A stretch of 56,440 nucleotides of DNA from Hymenobacter lapidiphilus (GTDB lineage Bacteria; Bacteroidota; Bacteroidia; Cytophagales; Hymenobacteraceae), in contig NZ_JABKAU010000030.1 in the NCBI RefSeq assembly GCF_013377885.1, forward strand, positions 1 to 56,440, given 5' to 3'. A program made the translations under genes and the position numbers. Below are positions 44,330 through 51,335 of this stretch, piece after piece. Positions within the stretch are counted from its first letter, which is position 1; each line of letters begins with the position of its first letter. The notes under the pieces were generated by a model. That model saw only the letters and a list, made by a program, of their open reading frames with translations. It was not told the DNA's origin and did no database searches.

Positions 44330-44546
44330 TCGGGAAAGCAGAAGGGAGAAACAGCGCGCGACCAAGGCCGGTCATTACCGCTGGTATCCGGGTTACATAA
44401 GCTTAGGTCCGCTCAGCGTAGGAAACTTGCGGCGGCACCTGATTTAAAATTCAGAAATCTGACAGACAGACCAATAGTGTGAAAACAGCTGAGTGCATCT
44501 TGCCTGTTGGAGAAGACCACTACTTGACCAAATACTCCGGGCTCTC

Positions 44547-44707
44547 GGGTGTAGCCGCCGCTCAAAATCGGGAAGCGCAGCCAGGAGCGCGGGGCTATGT
44601 CGTCGCCGTCGGGGAGGAAAGCCGGAGCGAACTACTCACGTTTCCCCTGGTTGCGGCTCCAGAGGCAAAGGAAGCGCTTGACGTAGGTGTGAGTACGCGG
44701 GGTCGGG
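44547..44707 (-). pseudogene. Degenerate copy of the nadE 3' end
   Basis: 161 bases align without gaps over at least 142 bases to the 3' end of the intact nadE at 46042-46204. The first 47 bases (44547-44593 versus 46042-46088) are identical; the rest is diverged but clearly homologous. In the nadE frame it reads TYVKRFLCLWSRNQGKRE, then a stop (TAG), then FAPAFLPDGDDIAPRSWL and RFPILSGGYT, against KRERYAPAFHLDDYNVDP in the intact gene. The copy ends exactly at the stop codon of the PIN-like toxin gene. It is in the same orientation as nadE, so the two form a direct repeat around the toxin-antitoxin pair. Confidence 0.88.
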
Positions 44708-45109
44708 CTAGGTTCCCTGCACCAGCTGCACGCTACCATCAACGTACACCTTGGCCACGAAGGGCCGCGGGTGCCGTTGCACGAAACGGCGCAGCCGGGG
44801 CAAAGCGCGCAGCACGCACTCGGCCAGCCCGGCTCCGGTGAGGCCCTTGGCCACGAAAATAAACGTGCCGGCTCCACTGGCCTGCAGGGCCTTCAGTTCG
44901 AGCGGGTTGTAGTGCAGCCGACGCTCCTGGGTGAGCACGAAGCCGCCCCGGGTCGTTACGGCGGGCAGCCACTCGGCATCGGGCGTGGCGGGGTCGAACA
45001 GCTCGGCGTGGCGCAACACCGGGCCGGGCTGGCTTTGCAAAGCGGCGCGCACCAGAGCCGTATCGAGGGTGCGGTCGAGGAAGAAAACGGGTTCAGGCGC
45101 CGAGCTCAT
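44708..45109 (-). CDS. PIN-like toxin (VapC45-type), putative RNase
   Basis: A 133-residue protein with the VapC45-like PIN arrangement: FFLDRTLDTALVRAAL (Asp12), then VLRHAELFDPATPDAEWLP (acidic Asp44/Glu46), then GGFVLTQERRL, where the usual second acidic LTxD position is LTQE, and NPLELKALQASGAGTFIFV. PIN toxins cut RNA using a cluster of acidic residues and Mg2+. It overlaps the upstream DUF433 gene by 17 bases, the classic antitoxin-then-toxin layout. The changed acidic position leaves activity open. The family call is by motif and context only. Confidence 0.72.
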   Translation of the reverse strand: MSSAPEPVFFLDRTLDTALVRAALQSQPGPVLRHAELFDPATPDAEWLPAVTTRGGFVLTQERRLHYNPLELKALQASGAGTFIFVAKGLTGAGLAECVLRALPRLRRFVQRHPRPFVAKVYVDGSVQLVQGT

Positions 45110-45794
45110 ACCGAAGGGCTTCTTCTACGGCCGCAGCCGGGAGGTTGAAATTACGGGCAATGTCGAGCACCGCGTCGCCGGCCCGGTACTGGTCCACCAC
45201 CACATCGACGGGCACATAGGTAGCGGTAAGCACCGGCCGGCCAAAGGCCACCCGCGGGTCGACGACAATGTGGGCCGGCGCGCCGTCGGGCACGAACCCG
45301 GGGGCGCTGGCATACACCGGAAACAGCCGCAGCGGAAAGCCGTCGGCGGCCCGCTCGATGCGGCGCAGGTAAGCTTCCACCAGCTCCCGGATGGTTATCT
45401 GCCCCCGCCGCGAGGCATTGATGAGCAGGTTATCATCCTCCAACGTGCGCACAAACAAATCTACGCCGTCAGTTTCTAGCTGATGCTGGGCCAGCGGATG
45501 CTCGGCCTGCAACTCCTCGCGCACAAACTGCACTGCATGCCGCACCCGCTGCAGCGAAATGCCATGCTGGTGCCGGATAGCAGCCAGCACATGTACTTCT
45601 ACCAGATTCAGAAACGAGAGGCCATCGGGACTGGCGGGCTGTACCAGCGCGCCGTGCAGGTCGGTGGCGCGGGTCCAGGCCTGCACCGTGGAGGCTGCCA
45701 GGCCCGTAAGCTTAGCCACCTGCCGCGCCGAGTACAGCGGCAGCCGGTAGGCTTCGCGTTGCTGGTAGAGCTGCTCGAAAGTTGTTGGCGACAC
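45093..45794 (-). CDS. DUF433 antitoxin with N-terminal MerR-like helix-turn-helix
   Basis: A 233-residue protein. The N-terminal half carries a MerR-like DNA-binding unit (LYSARQVAKLTGLAASTVQAWTR, about 20-42), followed by a helical region (VHVLAAIRHQHGISLQRVRHAVQFV). The C-terminal 75 residues are a DUF433 domain (IVVDPRVAFGRPVLTATYVPVDVVVDQYRAGDAVLDIARNF split into its conserved GRPVLxxTxVPV and FNLPAAAVEEALRY parts). DUF433 proteins are commonly antitoxins of PIN-like toxins, so it should neutralise the downstream product and repress the operon. Start is GTG at 45794, 21 bases from a near-consensus -7 box. Confidence 0.82.
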   Translation of the reverse strand: MSPTTFEQLYQQREAYRLPLYSARQVAKLTGLAASTVQAWTRATDLHGALVQPASPDGLSFLNLVEVHVLAAIRHQHGISLQRVRHAVQFVREELQAEHPLAQHQLETDGVDLFVRTLEDDNLLINASRRGQITIRELVEAYLRRIERAADGFPLRLFPVYASAPGFVPDGAPAHIVVDPRVAFGRPVLTATYVPVDVVVDQYRAGDAVLDIARNFNLPAAAVEEALRYELGA

Positions 45795-45815
45795 GGATTA
45801 CGCGGAATGGGGTCA

Positions 45816-45823
45816 CGAAAGTA
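45816..45823 (-). promoter_or_regulatory. Near-consensus -7 box TACTTTCG for the toxin-antitoxin operon
   Basis: Seven of eight bases match TAnnTTTG, 21 bases before the GTG start of the DUF433 gene. Confidence 0.35.
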
Positions 45824-45841
45824 CCGGTTTTTAGCCGGAGG

Positions 45842-45849
45842 TACTTTTG
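45842..45849 (+). promoter_or_regulatory. Orphan forward -7 box TACTTTTG
   Basis: Exact TAnnTTTG match on the plus strand with no plus-strand gene downstream; a transcript would run through repeat A4 and antisense to the nadE 3' end. Confidence 0.3.
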
Positions 45850-45884
45850 CAGAACGCCAGGCGGAGCAGGATTGCGTAACTCAG

Positions 45885-46007
45885 GCACGTCATGCTGAGC
45901 GAAGGCGCAGCCGCAGTCGAAGCATCTCTACCGCTTCGTTAAACGGCTTAGTTGAAGCGGTAGAGATGCTTCGGCTATGGCTTGCGCCTTCGCTCAGCAT
46001 GACGTGC
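45885..46007. repeat. Family A palindromic repeat, copy A4
   Basis: Outer arms GCACGTCATGCTGAGCGAAG / CTTCGCTCAGCATGACGTGC are perfect; inner GAAGCATCTCTACCGCTTC pairs exactly with its complement; small asymmetries lie between. It lies 14 bases from the nadE stop. Confidence 0.9.
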
Positions 46008-46021
46008 TTTTCACCTCCCCT

Positions 46022-47995
46022 CTATAACGCCGCCAGCTCCTGGGTGTAGCCGCCGCTCAAAATCGGGAAGCGCAGCCAGGAGCGCGGGTCCACGTTGTAA
46101 TCGTCGAGGTGGAAAGCCGGGGCGTACCGTTCGCGCTTCCATTGGTTGCGGCTCCAGAGGCTGAAGAAGCGCTTGACGTAGGTTTTGAGCTGCTCGGGGT
46201 CGGCGGCGGAGTCTTCGTGGATAAGCGTAGCCAGCACCTGGGCCGGGGCCAGCCGGTCGTAGAAAGCCAGCCGTTCGATGCGGTTGAGCAACTGGTAGGG
46301 CATCAGGTCGCGCTCATCGGTCTGGTTGTCGGCCAGCGGGCGCAGTTCGGCAGTGGGCTGCAGACCGTTCACCCGCCGCAGGCCGGGGTAGTTGAGTTCG
46401 GTTTCGGCCCAGCGCAGCCACTGCTTCACAAAGAACTTATCGACGCCGGCAATGGGCGAGATAGAGCCGGCCGTGTCGCCGTCCATGGTGCAGTAGCCCA
46501 CGCTGGCCTCCGAGCGGTTGGAAGTCGTCATCAGCAGGCAGTTCTGAATATTGGCCACCATCCAGATAGCAGGGGCGCGCACCCGGGCCTGAATGTTCTG
46601 CAGGGCCAAATCATCAGTCTGCCAGGTCAGCTTCCGGCCCAGGGCGTGCTCAATCTTGCCCACGTAACCGCTCACTTCGTCGTCAATTTCCCAGTGGTAA
46701 AACACCGCCCCAACGTCCTCGGCCAGCTCCTGCGCCGAGTTAAACGTGTCGTCGGAGGAATTCACGGTACCCTGGTAGGCGCAGGTGAGCAGGCGGCCAG
46801 TCAGGCGGCGGTTCAACTCCCGTTGGTTTTCCGAAACGGGCTCAGTGCTGGCCGTAGGCAGGTTGCCAGCCGGCGCGGAAGCCGGCGAACCGTCGGCCGG
46901 CACCAGCTCTCGGCCAGTAGCCTCGGCCTGCTTTGCGCTGGATATTTCCGCTATATCAGCAGCCGTAAAGCAGCCGGCACGACGCATGAATTCGGCCGTA
47001 CCCAGCTCGGCCGTACCCAGGCGCACCATCTCGGCCACCGCCACGGCGCACATGCTGGAGTCGGCCCCACCGCTCAAACTCAGCACGAACCCTTTGCTCC
47101 GGGCTTTGCGCAGGTAGTCGAACAGCGCCAGACTCAGCGCCTGGTTCAGCTCCAGAAACTCGTCGGGCACGGGCAGGGCCTGAATCTGCTCGGCCGGCGG
47201 CAGCTCGGTGGCAAAATCCACATCAACAAACTCCAGGTCCACTTCCTGGAAGCTCAGCAGCTGGTTGCGGTGGAGCAGGTGGCCATTGCGGGCCACCAGA
47301 ATCTCGCCGTCATAAATCATGCGGCCGGCCTCGTTGCCCAGCAGGTTGGCGTAGAGGTAGGTGCAGTTGAACTTACGCGAGGCCTGCAGCACCAGCTGGT
47401 AGCGCAGATCCGTCTTGCTCATGGCGAAGTGCGAGGCCGAGGGGTTCACAATAAGGTCGACCTTGCCCTGGAGGCGGCAGGCGGGCCGCACGTCATCGGG
47501 CCGCCACGCATCCTCGCAGATTTCAAACCCGAACCGCACGCCTTGGTGCTCAAACGTGAGGTCGCCCAGCGGCCACTCCTGCCCTTCCCACTGCACCGTC
47601 GTGGTTTCGCCCGCCGGCCAGGGGTGGAAGAATCGGGGCTCGTAATGCACGCCGTCGTTCGCCAGAAACTGCTTGCCCGCAAACCCCAGGATTTCCCCGT
47701 CGCGCAGCACGGCGGCCGTGTTGTAGGTGCGGCCCTGCAAGCGCACCGGCAGGCCCACCACCACGCAGATACCCTGCGTCCAGGGCCGGATGCTTTGCAG
47801 GTGTTGCAGCGCCGCCTCGGGCAGCCAGTCGCTCAGAAACAAATCTTCGCAACCATACCCCGTAAGGCACATTTCCGGCAGGCACAGCAGCTCAACGTTG
47901 GCAGTTTTCGCCTGCTCAATAGCCGTCTGAATCGTGCGCAGGTTATGGGTCCAGTCGAACGGAATCTGGTTGAGGGCGGCGCCGGCTATTCGCAT
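46022..47995 (-). CDS. nadE: Glutamine-dependent NAD+ synthetase
   Basis: A 657-residue two-domain enzyme making NAD+ from deamido-NAD+, ATP and glutamine. The N-terminal nitrilase-type glutaminase carries the triad Glu41 (CLPEMC), Lys108 (AGKQF) and Cys160 (FEICEDAW). The C-terminal synthetase has the PP-loop SGGADSS (308-314), the LMTTSNRSE.SVGYCT segment and TYVKRFFSLWSRNQWKR near the end. Between PP-loop and the next core segment is a Pro/Ala/Ser-rich insert, and a 15-base tandem duplication encodes LGTAELGTAE (about 46991-47020). A degenerate copy of its last 50 codons lies 1.5 kb downstream. Cytoplasmic, essential in most bacteria. Confidence 0.96.
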   Translation of the reverse strand: MRIAGAALNQIPFDWTHNLRTIQTAIEQAKTANVELLCLPEMCLTGYGCEDLFLSDWLPEAALQHLQSIRPWTQGICVVVGLPVRLQGRTYNTAAVLRDGEILGFAGKQFLANDGVHYEPRFFHPWPAGETTTVQWEGQEWPLGDLTFEHQGVRFGFEICEDAWRPDDVRPACRLQGKVDLIVNPSASHFAMSKTDLRYQLVLQASRKFNCTYLYANLLGNEAGRMIYDGEILVARNGHLLHRNQLLSFQEVDLEFVDVDFATELPPAEQIQALPVPDEFLELNQALSLALFDYLRKARSKGFVLSLSGGADSSMCAVAVAEMVRLGTAELGTAEFMRRAGCFTAADIAEISSAKQAEATGRELVPADGSPASAPAGNLPTASTEPVSENQRELNRRLTGRLLTCAYQGTVNSSDDTFNSAQELAEDVGAVFYHWEIDDEVSGYVGKIEHALGRKLTWQTDDLALQNIQARVRAPAIWMVANIQNCLLMTTSNRSEASVGYCTMDGDTAGSISPIAGVDKFFVKQWLRWAETELNYPGLRRVNGLQPTAELRPLADNQTDERDLMPYQLLNRIERLAFYDRLAPAQVLATLIHEDSAADPEQLKTYVKRFFSLWSRNQWKRERYAPAFHLDDYNVDPRSWLRFPILSGGYTQELAAL

Positions 47996-48077
47996 GGTTT
48001 CGGGGCTAAGGGTTGGTAGTGCAAAGCAACTCCTTTTTCCCGGCTTAGGTTACCCAGAACGGCACTGCGGACCTCTA

Positions 48078-48827
48078 TTACATCCCCAGCACCGTCAGGG
48101 CCCGCTCGGCGGCCAGCTGCTCGGCCTGCTTTTTCGAGAGGCCCATGCCGGTGGCAATGGGCTCATCATCTACCACCACCACGGCCGAAAACTCCATTAC
48201 GCCCCCCGGGCGAGCCTCGCCAGTTAGCTCGTAGCGCATGTTTTTACCGTTGCGCTGGGCCCACTCAATCAGCTTGCTCTTGAAGTTGGTGGTCGTTTCG
48301 GTCATGGCCTTCACATCGACGAAGGGCTTGAGCAAGCGGGCGAGCACAAACTTGCGGGCCGTTTTGTAGCCGTGGTCGAGGTACACGGCGCCCACCAGCG
48401 CTTCCAGGGCGTTGCCGTTTACCGAGCGCGAGCGGGCCGCCCGGCCCTGGGCAGCGTCGAGTTGCACGAGCTTATCAAGCCCAATTTTGAGGGCGATACT
48501 GTTGAGGCTTTCGCGGTTCACGATGCGACTGCGCATCTCCGTCAGGAAGCCTTCCTGCTCGTACGGAAACTTGCGAAACAGGAACTCGGCCACGGCCGTG
48601 CCCAGCACCGCGTCGCCCAGAAATTCCAGCCGCTCGTTGCTCTGGTGCCGCGCCTGCTCGCCCTGCTGCCGCACCACCGACGAGTGCGTAAAGGCCAGCC
48701 GGTACAGTTGCACGTTGCTCGGCGCAGTGCCCGTAATGGTAGTAATGGCCTGCCGAAAGGCCCGGTCGCGACCAATCAGCCGGCGAAAAAAGCCGAATAT
48801 CGGCAAAGGCTGACCAGGCTTGGGCAT
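48078..48827 (-). CDS. rnc: Ribonuclease III
   Basis: A 249-residue dsRNA endonuclease for rRNA and mRNA processing. The catalytic signature NERLEFLGDAVL lies at 64-75, with downstream acidic residues in NALEALVGAVYLDHG, and a C-terminal double-stranded-RNA-binding domain (FKSKLIEWAQRNGK, then KKQAEQLAAERALTVL). Length is typical. It is the last gene of the conserved acpP-fabF-rnc order, but repeat A5 lies between fabF and rnc and may divide the unit or act as a processing site for RNase III itself. Confidence 0.95.
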   Translation of the reverse strand: MPKPGQPLPIFGFFRRLIGRDRAFRQAITTITGTAPSNVQLYRLAFTHSSVVRQQGEQARHQSNERLEFLGDAVLGTAVAEFLFRKFPYEQEGFLTEMRSRIVNRESLNSIALKIGLDKLVQLDAAQGRAARSRSVNGNALEALVGAVYLDHGYKTARKFVLARLLKPFVDVKAMTETTTNFKSKLIEWAQRNGKNMRYELTGEARPGGVMEFSAVVVVDDEPIATGMGLSKKQAEQLAAERALTVLGM

Positions 48828-48858
48828 TCTGTTTTGCTGTTAAAGCTGTTAAAAAAGC

Positions 48859-48977
48859 GTCATGCTGAGCGCAGCGGAGCGGAGTCGAAGCATCCTACCG
48901 TAGCGCTAATCCTATCGTTGGATTTACCATTGCAGTAGAGATGCTTCGACTGCGGCTACGCCTTCGCTCAGCATGAC
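48859..48977. repeat. Family A palindromic repeat, copy A5
   Basis: GTCATGCTGAGCG and CGCTCAGCATGAC form the ends; inner GAGTCGAAGCATC pairs with GATGCTTCGACT. The left inner arm has lost a CT (GAAGCATCCTACC). It fills most of the 180-base fabF-rnc gap. Confidence 0.88.
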
Positions 48978-49007
48978 ACGTCCTTTCTTACTATTACTGC
49001 TGATTAC

Positions 49008-50261
49008 TTACTCGCTGATTTTCCGGAAAATAACCGACGTATTGTGGCCTCCGAAACCGAAGGTATTGCTCATGGCAATGTTCACTTCCCGCTTCTGGGC
49101 CTTGTTGAAGGTGAAGTTGAGCTTGGGGTCCAGCTCGGGGTCGTCGGTGAAGTGGTTGATGGTGGGCGGCACCATGTCGTGCTGCATGGCCAGGATGCAG
49201 GCTACGGCCTCAATGGCGCCGGCCGCCCCCAGCAGGTGGCCGGTCATGCTTTTGGTCGAGCTGATGTTGAGCCCGTAGGCGTGCTCACCAAACACTTTCT
49301 GGATGGCCTTCACCTCAGCGCCGTCGCCTAGCGGCGTGCTCGTGCCGTGGGTGTTAATGTAGTCTACGTCCTCGGGCTTGATGCCGGCGTCGCGCAGCGC
49401 GTTCTGCATCACCAGCACCACGCCGTTGCCCTCGGGGTCGGGGGCCGTGATGTGGTAGGCATCGGCCGACATGCCGCCGCCAATCAGCTCGGCGTAGATT
49501 TTGGCACCGCGGGCCTTGGCGTGCTCGTACTCTTCGAGCACGAGCGAGGCCGCGCCTTCGCCCAACACAAATCCGTCGCGCTCCTTGTCGTAAGGGCGCG
49601 AGGCCTGCTCGGGCGCGTCGTTGCGCTCACTCATGGCCTTGAGCGCATTGAAGCCCCCTACGCCCGATTCGGTAATGGCCGCCTCCGAGCCGCCCGTCAC
49701 GATGACGTCGGCCATGTTGAGGCGGATGTAGTTGAAGGCCGAAATAATCGAGTCCGACGACGACGCACAGGCCGAGGTAGTCACGAAATTGGGGCCCCGG
49801 AATTTGTGGCGGATGGAAATGTTGCCCGACGAACTGTCGGCAATCATTTTCGGAATAAAGAAGGGGTTGAAGCGGGGCGTCCCGTCGCCGTTGGCGAAGG
49901 CGATGCACTCGGCCTGCAGCGACGTGAGGCCGCCGATGCCCGAACCCCAGATAACGCCCACCCGGTCTTTGTCGACATCGTCCTCGATGAGCCGGGCGTC
50001 GGCAATGGCCTCATTGGCCGCAATCAGGCCAAACTGAGTGAAGATATCCATTTTACGGCCCTCCTTGCGGTCGAAGTAATCGTCCGGATTGTAGTCCTTC
50101 ACTTCGCAGGCAAAGCGGGTTTTGAACTTACCGGCATCAAAGCGCGTGATGGGTGCAGCGCCACTACGGCCGGCCACCAGGCCTTCCCAGTAAGCAGGGG
50201 CGGTTTTGCCGACGGGGGTAAGGGCACCCAGGCCGGTCACGACAACTCTCCGGAGAGACAT
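49008..50261 (-). CDS. fabF: 3-oxoacyl-ACP synthase II
   Basis: A 417-residue KAS II condensing enzyme extending acyl-ACP with malonyl-ACP. The catalytic triad is Cys165 in TTSACASSSD, His in YINTHGTSTPLGD and His in MSNTFGFGGHN; the KSMTGHLLGAAGAIE lysine segment is also intact. The start at 50261 (MSLRRVVVTGLGALTPVG) is set by the family; a longer form reaching 50297 is not conserved. Located directly downstream of acpP, its protein partner, with hairpins in the gap that may modulate read-through. Confidence 0.96.
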   Translation of the reverse strand: MSLRRVVVTGLGALTPVGKTAPAYWEGLVAGRSGAAPITRFDAGKFKTRFACEVKDYNPDDYFDRKEGRKMDIFTQFGLIAANEAIADARLIEDDVDKDRVGVIWGSGIGGLTSLQAECIAFANGDGTPRFNPFFIPKMIADSSSGNISIRHKFRGPNFVTTSACASSSDSIISAFNYIRLNMADVIVTGGSEAAITESGVGGFNALKAMSERNDAPEQASRPYDKERDGFVLGEGAASLVLEEYEHAKARGAKIYAELIGGGMSADAYHITAPDPEGNGVVLVMQNALRDAGIKPEDVDYINTHGTSTPLGDGAEVKAIQKVFGEHAYGLNISSTKSMTGHLLGAAGAIEAVACILAMQHDMVPPTINHFTDDPELDPKLNFTFNKAQKREVNIAMSNTFGFGGHNTSVIFRKISE

Positions 50262-50305
50262 AGGCGAGTTCGAGAAGCGAGAAAATGGAAAGGACAAAAA
50301 AAAGC

Positions 50306-50336
50306 AAACCGGCCGGCGGCAGGCCGGCCGGTTTTT
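50306..50336 (-). terminator. Hairpin between acpP and fabF
   Basis: 11-base perfect stem (50306-50316 with 50324-50334) built on CCGGCCGG, followed on the minus strand by TTTGCTTTTTTTT. It could attenuate transcription from acpP into fabF. Confidence 0.7.
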
Positions 50337-50344
50337 AGTTGTTG

Positions 50345-50437
50345 GTGCTTAGTTGTCAGTTGGTAGTGGCTGGTTATCGGTAGTTACGCTGTAATTACGT
50401 CGTCCGCCTCCATCACTAACAACTGACAACTAAGCAC
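50345..50437. repeat. 24-bp inverted repeat in the acpP-fabF gap
   Basis: Arms 50345-50368 and 50414-50437 are reverse complements over 24 bases with one mismatch, core TTAGTTGTCAGTT, around a 45-base spacer. It ends 6 bases from the acpP stop. AT-richer than the other repeat families. Confidence 0.75.
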
Positions 50438-50443
50438 TGACAA

Positions 50444-50680
50444 CTATTTAGCGTGCTCTTCGAGGTAGCTGATAGCCTGACCCACGGTGCCGATGTTTTC
50501 GGCCTGGTCATCGGGGATGGACACGTTGAATTCTTTTTCGAACTCCATAATCAGCTCGACGGTATCGAGCGAATCGGCGCCCAAATCGTTGGTGAACGAA
50601 GCTTCGGGGGTTACTTCCGACGCCTCAACACCCAATTTATCGATGATGATGGCTTTTACTTTCTCTGCAATTTCAGACAT
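50444..50680 (-). CDS. acpP: Acyl carrier protein
   Basis: A 78-residue acidic four-helix protein. The phosphopantetheine site is Ser37 in [16 protein letters not shown], the exact ACP signature, and the surrounding acidic helix II is intact. It carries growing acyl chains for FabF, encoded next. Normal length. Transcribed divergently from the IPExxxVDY/pyk side across a 163-base gap. Confidence 0.98.
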   Translation of the reverse strand: MSEIAEKVKAIIIDKLGVEASEVTPEASFTNDLGADSLDTVELIMEFEKEFNVSIPDDQAENIGTVGQAISYLEEHAK

Positions 50681-50788
50681 TTCCGTGGGGGTTTAAAAGA
50701 AAACTCGGCACAAATAACACCATCTTCGCTAACATTGTCAAACTTCCGTCCCCTTATCTTGCGGGTGTAAGATTATGGCCCTGCCAGT

Positions 50789-50818
50789 TTTGTGGGCCCG
50801 GCAGGTCGCGTACTTTTG
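50789..50818 (+). promoter_or_regulatory. Two-part promoter TTTG-N18-TACTTTTG
   Basis: The only promoter in the window where both elements are clear: -33 TTTG (50789-50792) and -7 TACTTTTG (50811-50818), 18 bases apart. It gives a leader of about 20 bases for the IPExxxVDY gene. Confidence 0.75.
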
Positions 50819-50843
50819 CCTTTTCGCCCCCGCCCCGCCGCTT

Positions 50844-51275
50844 ATGAAAACCTTCACCCTCGACGTGGATTACGCCTGCGACTTCGACCTGTTCGGACTC
50901 GTTTCGTCGTCGCGCGAGCATACGCTGGCCTGGGTGCTCAACCGTACGCTGCACCTGCGCCTCATCAAGCAGCCCGACCTGATTCTGGACCTGCTCCAGA
51001 AGGGTCGCCTTGTTATCAGCAACTACCTGCACGCCACCGAACACCACACGCTGCGCCTGTTTCGCAACCGCAGCGCCGACGCCTCCGCCCTGAAAAAACC
51101 CTACCTCGCCCCCGATATCCGCCAGTACGACTACCTGCTGCAGATCAATGCCGGTGGCGCGGGCCTGCCCCCTACCCCCCAACTTATTACCCAGCTCACG
51201 GCCCTGCCCCAAGTGCAGCTCGTGAGCCAGTTCGACCCCAACGACCTGAAGTTTAAAGAGAACTTTCTTTTCTGA
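50844..51275 (+). CDS. IPExxxVDY family protein
   Basis: A 143-residue protein of a Bacteroidota-specific family named for a short motif near its start; here the opening is MKTFTLDVDYACDFDLFGLVSSSREHTLAWVLN, keeping the VDY, the DFDLFGL block and the LAWxLN helix. No signal peptide, no catalytic motif. In this phylum it is commonly found beside rnc and pyk, and the acpP-fabF-rnc cluster lies across the divergent promoter here. 60 bases separate it from pyk, so co-transcription is likely. Role unknown. Confidence 0.85.
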   Translation: MKTFTLDVDYACDFDLFGLVSSSREHTLAWVLNRTLHLRLIKQPDLILDLLQKGRLVISNYLHATEHHTLRLFRNRSADASALKKPYLAPDIRQYDYLLQINAGGAGLPPTPQLITQLTALPQVQLVSQFDPNDLKFKENFLF

Positions 51276-51335
51276 GACTACGACCAATCGGCCGCAGCCT
51301 CTTTTCTTTTCGCTTTTCAGTTTCTCCGCTACCTC

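Noticed and set aside
46109..48019. 636-codon open frame opposite nadE
   Set aside because: Antisense to an essential enzyme with all catalytic residues; composition is that of a shadow frame.
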